From: an uncultured Flavobacterium sp.
GTDB lineage: Bacteria > Bacteroidota > Bacteroidia > Flavobacteriales > Flavobacteriaceae
Direction: 5' to 3'
Length of the DNA: 9,831 bases
NCBI GenBank assembly: GCA_946479395.1
Contig: CAMLFV010000102.1
Location: forward strand, 1 to 9,831
Part shown: positions 6,602 to 9,831 of the stretch, one piece after another
Layout of the letters: every line of letters begins with the position of its first letter
How positions within the stretch are numbered: the stretch's first letter is position 1
Translations under genes and position numbers: made by a program
The notes under the pieces: generated by a model
Told to the model about the DNA's origin: nothing
What the model saw: the letters and a program-made list of their open reading frames with translations, nothing else
Databases searched by the model: none

Positions 6602-7726
6602 ATGAAAAAATTAGTTTCTATTTTACTTGTTTGCTTATGCAATTTTGGTTTTGCTCAAAAAGGTCGTATTGCTTATATCGATTCAGACTTTATTATGAGT
6701 AAAATGCCCGAGTATGAAGAAGCTAACAAAGAATTAAAGAAAAGAACTGCCGAGTGGGAATCTGTTATAGAACGTAAGAAAAAGGAAATTAAAGATTTAA
6801 AAGATCAATTGAATGTAGAACGTCCTTTACTTACCCAACAGTTAATTGATGAGAAAGAAGAAGACATTCAGATAATAGAAAAAGAGCTTTTAGATTTTCA
6901 ACATGAAAAATTCGGCAAAGACGGATCTTACTTCAAGCAAAAATTAGATCTGGCTAAACCTTTACAAGATCAGATTTCAACCATTGTTGAAGAAATCGCT
7001 CGTAAAAAACGGTATTCATCTGTAATTGATAAATCAACAAGCAGCGAAACTGCACTTCTTTATGTGAATTCAGCCGACGAAATTTCTGATCAAGTAATTC
7101 GTAAGCTCGATCAAACCAGAAACAAAAGCAAACTATCTAAGAAAGAAGTTCAACAGCTTGAAATTGCTGAAAGACAAATTGAAGTTAAGGAACGCCAACG
7201 CAGCAAACGTGACGAGTTAGAAGAACGCCAACGTTTAATTGAAGAAGAAAAAGAAGAATTAGCAAAAACGCAAATTTCTAATCAGAATACAAACACGACA
7301 CCGGAAGAATCGCCTGAAGAGAAACGCAGACGCGAACAGCAAGAAAAAATAGCTGCAGCAAAAGCCGAACGTGAGCGTATTAGGGAAGAAAAGCTAAAAG
7401 AGATTGAAAAGCGTAAAGCTGAAATTCTTAAAAAACAGGAAGAAGTTCGTTTAGCAAAAGAAAAAGCCCGTGAAGAAGCATTAAAAAACAGAGAAAATGC
7501 AGCTAACGGCAGAACACAGCAAACGTCGAGTACCAATTCCAAACCTTTGTCTGAACGTGCGCAACAAATAAAAGATCAGCAGGAACAAAGAAGAAAAGAA
7601 GCTGCTGACAAAAAGGCAAAAGCCTTGGAAGAACGCAAAAAAATGATCGAAGAACGTAAGAAAAAGATGGATGAAGACAGGCAAAAGCGTTTACAGGAGA
7701 TTGAAGATCGCAAGAAAAATAAATAA
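6602..7726 (+). CDS. OmpH/Skp-family periplasmic chaperone with a long charged C-terminal tail
   Basis: Skp/OmpH proteins are trimeric periplasmic chaperones that hold unfolded outer-membrane proteins and hand them to BamA, whose gene lies 28 bp upstream. This 374-residue protein has a signal peptide (MKKLVSILLVCLCNFGFA, cleavage before QKG). An OmpH domain spans about residues 20-170: GRIAYIDSDFIMSKMPEY, a long helical hairpin, then RYSSVIDKSTSSETALLYV and ISDQVIRKLD. Ordinary family members stop there at about 160-190 residues. Residues 171-374 are an extra tail of Glu/Lys/Arg/Gln-rich helix in three segments (about 171-222, 239-297, 317-374). Polar, helix-breaking stretches separate them (SNQNTNTTPEESPEE and ANGRTQQTSSTNSKP). 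The tail reads in frame to a normal stop with no sign of frameshift. Its function is unknown; it may form a coiled coil or single alpha-helix, or contact peptidoglycan or the BAM complex. The two Cys in the signal peptide do not form a lipobox. Confidence 0.9.
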   Translation: MKKLVSILLVCLCNFGFAQKGRIAYIDSDFIMSKMPEYEEANKELKKRTAEWESVIERKKKEIKDLKDQLNVERPLLTQQLIDEKEEDIQIIEKELLDFQHEKFGKDGSYFKQKLDLAKPLQDQISTIVEEIARKKRYSSVIDKSTSSETALLYVNSADEISDQVIRKLDQTRNKSKLSKKEVQQLEIAERQIEVKERQRSKRDELEERQRLIEEEKEELAKTQISNQNTNTTPEESPEEKRRREQQEKIAAAKAERERIREEKLKEIEKRKAEILKKQEEVRLAKEKAREEALKNRENAANGRTQQTSSTNSKPLSERAQQIKDQQEQRRKEAADKKAKALEERKKMIEERKKKMDEDRQKRLQEIEDRKKNK

Positions 7727-7743
7727 TAATTAAAAAAAAATAC

Positions 7744-7751
7744 TACCTTCG
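7744..7751 (+). promoter_or_regulatory. Possible promoter element for the second ompH gene
   Basis: TACCTTCG is a one-base variant of TAnnTTTG in the 63 bp gap between the two ompH genes, 38 bases before the ATG at 7790. No good -33 element is seen in the A-rich sequence upstream. The same bases can form a small hairpin (ACCTT 7745-7749 with AAGGT 7754-7758, loop CGCA) followed by four T. The site could therefore be either a weak attenuator or an internal promoter. Either reading would set the ratio of the two chaperones. Confidence 0.3.
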
Positions 7752-7789
7752 CAAAGGTTTTATAAGTTGAATTAAATTAAAAATCGAAA

Positions 7790-8299
7790 ATGAGAAAATT
7801 AAGAAATTTGTTTTTAGCAGCAATTGCAGTTGTTGGTTTTAATGTAACAGCACAAGCACAAGAAGTTGCACACATTAATGTTTCAGAATTAATCCCTTTA
7901 ATGCCGGAATCGAAAACTGCTAAGACCGAATTAGAGAAATTGCAGGAGAAATACAAAAAAGAAATGGAAACAATGAGAACTGATTTTGATACAAAATTAA
8001 AGAAATATCAGGCAGAAGCTCCTACAGCAGGTGATGCAGTAAACGAAACTCGTGGTAAAGAAATGCAGGATATGGAGCAACGTATTCAACTATTCGTGCA
8101 AAATGCTCAACAAGAAATGGGTAAAAAAGAATTAGCTTTATCTGAACCTATTTTAACTAAAGCGCAACAAGCAATTCACAAAGTAGCTCGTGCTAAAGGT
8201 TATAAATACGTTTTAGATTCTACAATTGGTGCTGGAGTAATTTTAGCAGACGGACCAGATTTAATGGCAGATGTTAAGAAAGAATTAAAAATCAACTAA
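7790..8299 (+). CDS. OmpH/Skp-family periplasmic chaperone (second copy)
   Basis: This 169-residue Skp-like chaperone for unfolded outer-membrane proteins is expected to be periplasmic and trimeric. It has a clear signal peptide (MRKLRNLFLAAIAVVGFNVTAQA, cleavage before QEVAHIN) and an ordinary family length. The mature protein opens with a short strand (EVAHINVSELIPLMPES). A long charged helical hairpin covers about residues 40-125 and forms the tentacle. The C-terminal strand region follows, RAKGYKYVLDSTIGAGVILADGPDLMADVKKELKIN. Unlike the upstream paralogue it has no tail after the OmpH domain. It lies 63 bp after that gene, possibly with its own promoter, and a strong terminator follows 22 bp after its stop. 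This makes it the last gene of the bamA cluster. Calling it skp is reasonable by family, but with two copies neither can be named as the direct orthologue. Confidence 0.95.
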   Translation: MRKLRNLFLAAIAVVGFNVTAQAQEVAHINVSELIPLMPESKTAKTELEKLQEKYKKEMETMRTDFDTKLKKYQAEAPTAGDAVNETRGKEMQDMEQRIQLFVQNAQQEMGKKELALSEPILTKAQQAIHKVARAKGYKYVLDSTIGAGVILADGPDLMADVKKELKIN

Positions 8300-8321
8300 T
8301 CTTTCTAAGATTAAATATCAT

Positions 8322-8355
8322 AAAAACTACCTAAAATTTTAGGTAGTTTTTTTTT
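8322..8355 (+). terminator. Strong Rho-independent terminator after the second ompH gene
   Basis: Positions 8322-8351 form a perfect 30-base palindrome centred between 8336 and 8337. The arms are AAAAACTACCTAAAA and TTTTAGGTAGTTTTT. The central AAAATTTT probably forms the loop over an ACTACCT/AGGTAGT stem. A run of nine T (8347-8355) follows on the plus strand. It lies 22 bp after the ompH stop and ends the bamA/ompH transcript just before murI. Confidence 0.93.
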
Positions 8356-8362
8356 AAATTTG
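8355..8362 (+). promoter_or_regulatory. Candidate murI promoter -7 element, overlapping the terminator T-tract
   Basis: TAAATTTG at 8355-8362 matches TAnnTTTG perfectly and uses the last T of the terminator tract as its first base. The murI ATG at 8368 is only 5 bases downstream, so a start about 4-7 bases after the element would give a leaderless or nearly leaderless mRNA. The expected -33 region falls inside the terminator palindrome (around 8332-8340), where TTTTAG is a weak match. Confidence 0.5.
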
Positions 8363-8367
8363 TTTTT

Positions 8368-9147
8368 ATGAACAACACACAACCTATTGGTTTATTTGAT
8401 TCGGGTATTGGAGGAACAACCATTTGGCGTTCCTTGCATAATTTACTTCCAAATGAAAACACACTGTTTATAGGCGACAGTAAAAATGCACCCTACGGGC
8501 AAAAAACAAAAGAGGAAATTATTCAGTTATCAAAAAAAAATGTGGAGTGGCTTTTAAATCACAACGCAAAAGCCATTATTGTTGCATGTAATACAGCAAC
8601 CACCAATGCTATTTCTGAATTACGCAGTTCATACGATATTCCGATCATTGGGATTGAACCCGCAATAAAACCCGCTGCTGCTAATACAAAAACTGGTAAA
8701 GTTGGTGTTTTGGCTACGCAAGGAACCTTAAATAGTAAGAAATACGCCGAAGCGCAAAATTTGTATCCTACTATTGAATTTATAAACCAGATTGGTTTTA
8801 GAATTGTTCAGTTAATTGAAGATGGTCAGCTATATTCTGAAGAATTGGAATCGTTATTGCGTTCATATATTGATCCTATGATCGAAAAAGATATCGATTA
8901 TTTGGTTTTAGGTTGTACGCACTACCCTTATCTGTTACCTATTTTAAATAAATTTATGCCTGAACATATAAATGTAATAGACTCTGGCGATGCTGTTGCC
9001 AAACACACTTATAAAATTTTAAAGGAAGCTAATTTACTTAAAACAGATAACCAGCCGGGATATGCTAAATTTTATACCAATAAAGACGAAGCAATACTGC
9101 AAAGCTTCATCGCCGATTTTGGTATTGCAGAAAAATTAGATTTTTAA
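8368..9147 (+). CDS. murI: Glutamate racemase
   Basis: MurI interconverts L- and D-glutamate in the cytoplasm without a cofactor and supplies the D-glutamate of peptidoglycan stem peptides. The 259-residue product is of normal length. Key motifs are GLFDSGIGG (8-16) with the Asp-Ser-Gly triad start, FIGDSKNAPYG (34-44), VACNTATTNA (72-81) with the first catalytic Cys74, GIEPAIKPA (95-103), GVLATQGT (113-120), and LGCTHYPYLLP (181-191) with the second catalytic Cys183 and His185. The ATG at 8368 gives the expected N-terminus a few residues before GLFDSGIGG. There is no room for a ribosome-binding site upstream if the proposed promoter at 8355-8362 is used. A terminator separates it from the bamA/ompH cluster, and it faces a convergent gene 4 bp away. 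It belongs functionally with uppS in cell-wall synthesis. Confidence 0.98.
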   Translation: MNNTQPIGLFDSGIGGTTIWRSLHNLLPNENTLFIGDSKNAPYGQKTKEEIIQLSKKNVEWLLNHNAKAIIVACNTATTNAISELRSSYDIPIIGIEPAIKPAAANTKTGKVGVLATQGTLNSKKYAEAQNLYPTIEFINQIGFRIVQLIEDGQLYSEELESLLRSYIDPMIEKDIDYLVLGCTHYPYLLPILNKFMPEHINVIDSGDAVAKHTYKILKEANLLKTDNQPGYAKFYTNKDEAILQSFIADFGIAEKLDF

Positions 9148-9170
9148 AAGCCTACTTCTTTGTAAGCTTT
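9147..9170 (-). terminator. Possible terminator hairpin between convergent genes
   Basis: The arms AAAGC-C-TAC (9147-9155) and GTA-A-GCTTT (9162-9170) enclose a TTCTTT loop. In minus-strand RNA the single mismatch becomes a U-G wobble, giving a continuous 9-bp stem followed by a short U run, so it fits termination of the right-hand gene best. That gene's TAG stop (9154-9152) lies inside the arm. On the plus strand the mismatch is C-A and no T-tract follows, so it would terminate murI poorly. Confidence 0.4.
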
Positions 9171-9831
9171 ATTTCTATAGTTCCATCGCCGTTCACTTTA
9201 TCATAGGTTGTAATAGATGTTTCTACATCAAAAACACTAAGTTTTAAAGCTTCTTTTTTGGTTACTTCTTTCCCTTCAATTAATACTTTTTTTATTTTAG
9301 GATTGTTAATACTATTTTTAAATTCCTGTTCTAATTTATTGATAAAATCGGCACTTGCTTGATCACTGTTTTTTTGATCTTCAAGTTCTTTTAAAGCCTG
9401 TTTTTTCTTTTCTTCGGCTTCTAATCTTGCTTTCTCTTCTGCATCGCGTTTGGCTTTAGCTTCCGCTTCTAATCGTTCCTTTTCCTTGGCTAATTTCTTT
9501 GCTTTGGCTTCTGCTTCCAATCGAGCTTTTTCTTCGGCTTCTTTTTTGGCTTTAGCTTCGGCTTCTAATCGAGCTTTTTCTTCTGCTTCTTTCTTTGCTT
9601 TAGCTTCTGCTTCCAATCGAGCCTTTTCTTCTGCTTCTTTCTTTGCTTTAGCTTCTGCTTCCAATCGAGCCTTTTCTTCAGCTTCTTTCTTTGCTTTAGC
9701 ATCCGCTTCCAATCGAGCCTTTTCTTCAGCTTCTTTCTTCGCTCTAGCCTCTGCTTCTAATCGAGCTTTTTCTTCTGCTTCTTTCTTTGCTTTAGCATCC
9801 GCTTCCAATCGAGCCTTTTCTTCAGCTTCTT
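9152..9831 (-). CDS. Glu/Lys/Ala tandem-repeat protein with a C-terminal plug-like domain, 5'-truncated by the window edge
   Basis: The minus-strand frame is open from the right edge to TAG at 9154-9152, about 226 residues with the N-terminus missing. A TTG at 9808 is an internal repeat codon, not a start. The visible part has two regions. The first is a tandem array of 16-residue units close to EAEAKAKKEAEEKARL, eight complete units plus a partial one at the edge. It is very rich in Glu, Lys and Ala and should form a long rigid charged helix like the TolA stalk. The second is a tail of about 89 residues from EAEEKKKQ onward. It includes KVLIEGKEVTKKEAL, DVETSITTYDKV and GDGTIEIKLTKK. This pattern resembles the short TonB-receptor-plug-like segment (VDGKE...IESI...G.NGVI.I.TK) at the end of some Flavobacteriaceae M56/BlaR1-like and TonB-linked envelope proteins. 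Full-length identity cannot be told from this fragment. Confidence 0.75.
   Translation of the reverse strand, partial: EAEEKARLEADAKAKKEAEEKARLEAEARAKKEAEEKARLEADAKAKKEAEEKARLEAEAKAKKEAEEKARLEAEAKAKKEAEEKARLEAEAKAKKEAEEKARLEAEAKAKKLAKEKERLEAEAKAKRDAEEKARLEAEEKKKQALKELEDQKNSDQASADFINKLEQEFKNSINNPKIKKVLIEGKEVTKKEALKLSVFDVETSITTYDKVNGDGTIEIKLTKK
9422..9831 (-). repeat. 48-bp coding tandem repeat array, at least 8.5 copies
   Basis: Eight complete 48-bp units occupy 9422-9805 in frame, and a further partial unit reaches the window edge. The central units encode EAEAKAKKEAEEKARL and are nearly identical in DNA. The unit nearest the C-terminal tail (9422-9469) and its neighbour (9470-9517, EAEAKAKKLAKEKERL) have diverged most. 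Units carrying EADAKAKK recur two units apart: 9681-9735 and 9777-9831 are identical over 55 bases at an offset of 96. This indicates duplication of two-unit blocks. The array may continue beyond the window. Confidence 0.93.

Noticed and set aside
6602..6661. Lipoprotein signal (lipobox) in the first OmpH from its two Cys residues
   Set aside because: The residues before each Cys do not fit the lipobox, which needs Gly, Ala or Ser just before Cys. The FGFA-QKG site fits ordinary signal peptidase I cleavage.
7282..7684. Minus-strand open frames across the ompH tail, rich in Phe and Ser
   Set aside because: They are complements of the Glu/Lys codons of the charged tail. Apparent hydrophobicity arises from GAA/AAA read as TTC/TTT.
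9806..9808. TTG as the start of the repeat protein
   Set aside because: It is the Leu codon of the repeat (KARL) and the frame stays open to the window edge, so the gene is truncated rather than starting here.
9422..9831. Regular repeats as a CRISPR array
   Set aside because: The 48-bp units are contiguous without unique spacers, keep an open frame and encode a 16-residue helical repeat.
1..9831. A new defence, mobile or biosynthetic system
   Set aside because: The named genes are conserved metabolism and envelope functions in a known Bacteroidota order. There are no transposase, integrase, nuclease or toxin-like genes and no flanking repeats.

Overview
The window looks like a piece of a Flavobacteriaceae (Bacteroidota) chromosome. 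It is AT-rich and its start sites mostly lack a well-placed Shine-Dalgarno sequence. Several genes are preceded by the Bacteroidota promoter element TAnnTTTG. The gene order CBS-domain protein / nadK / DUF6089-like / uppS / bamA / ompH / ompH / murI matches what I know of this phylum. The genus cannot be settled by eye. There is no RNA gene, insertion sequence, prophage or CRISPR array, and no gap above 300 bases.

Layout: a 3'-truncated pdxJ (pyridoxine 5'-phosphate synthase) runs off the left edge on the minus strand. Across a 71-86 bp divergent promoter region, a plus-strand cluster begins. It holds a CBS-CBS-ACT-like sensor protein, then nadK 6 bp later. A 75 bp gap containing a promoter precedes the envelope genes: a small DUF6089-like outer-membrane beta-barrel protein, uppS 1 bp after it, bamA 12 bp after that, and two OmpH/Skp-like chaperones. 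The first chaperone carries a charged tail of about 200 residues; the second is of ordinary size and may have its own promoter. A strong palindromic terminator closes the cluster. murI follows at once, with a TAnnTTTG element only 5 bases before its ATG, so its mRNA may be leaderless or nearly so. Convergent to murI and 4 bp away, the 3' end of a minus-strand gene enters from the right edge. It encodes tandem 16-residue Glu/Lys/Ala repeats followed by a small C-terminal domain that looks like a diverged TonB-receptor-plug segment.

How the genes fit together: UppS makes the undecaprenyl carrier lipid and MurI makes D-glutamate, both for peptidoglycan. BamA inserts outer-membrane proteins and the OmpH/Skp proteins escort them through the periplasm. 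The DUF6089-like protein is probably a client or partner of that pathway. NadK and PdxJ supply NADP and pyridoxal phosphate. This is mainly a conserved housekeeping envelope locus, and I see no convincing new defence or mobile system. The points most worth a second look are the OmpH tail, the uncharacterised barrel protein with a terminal Cys-X-Cys, the CBS-ACT protein beside nadK, the terminator/promoter fusion before murI, and the 48-bp repeat gene at the right edge.
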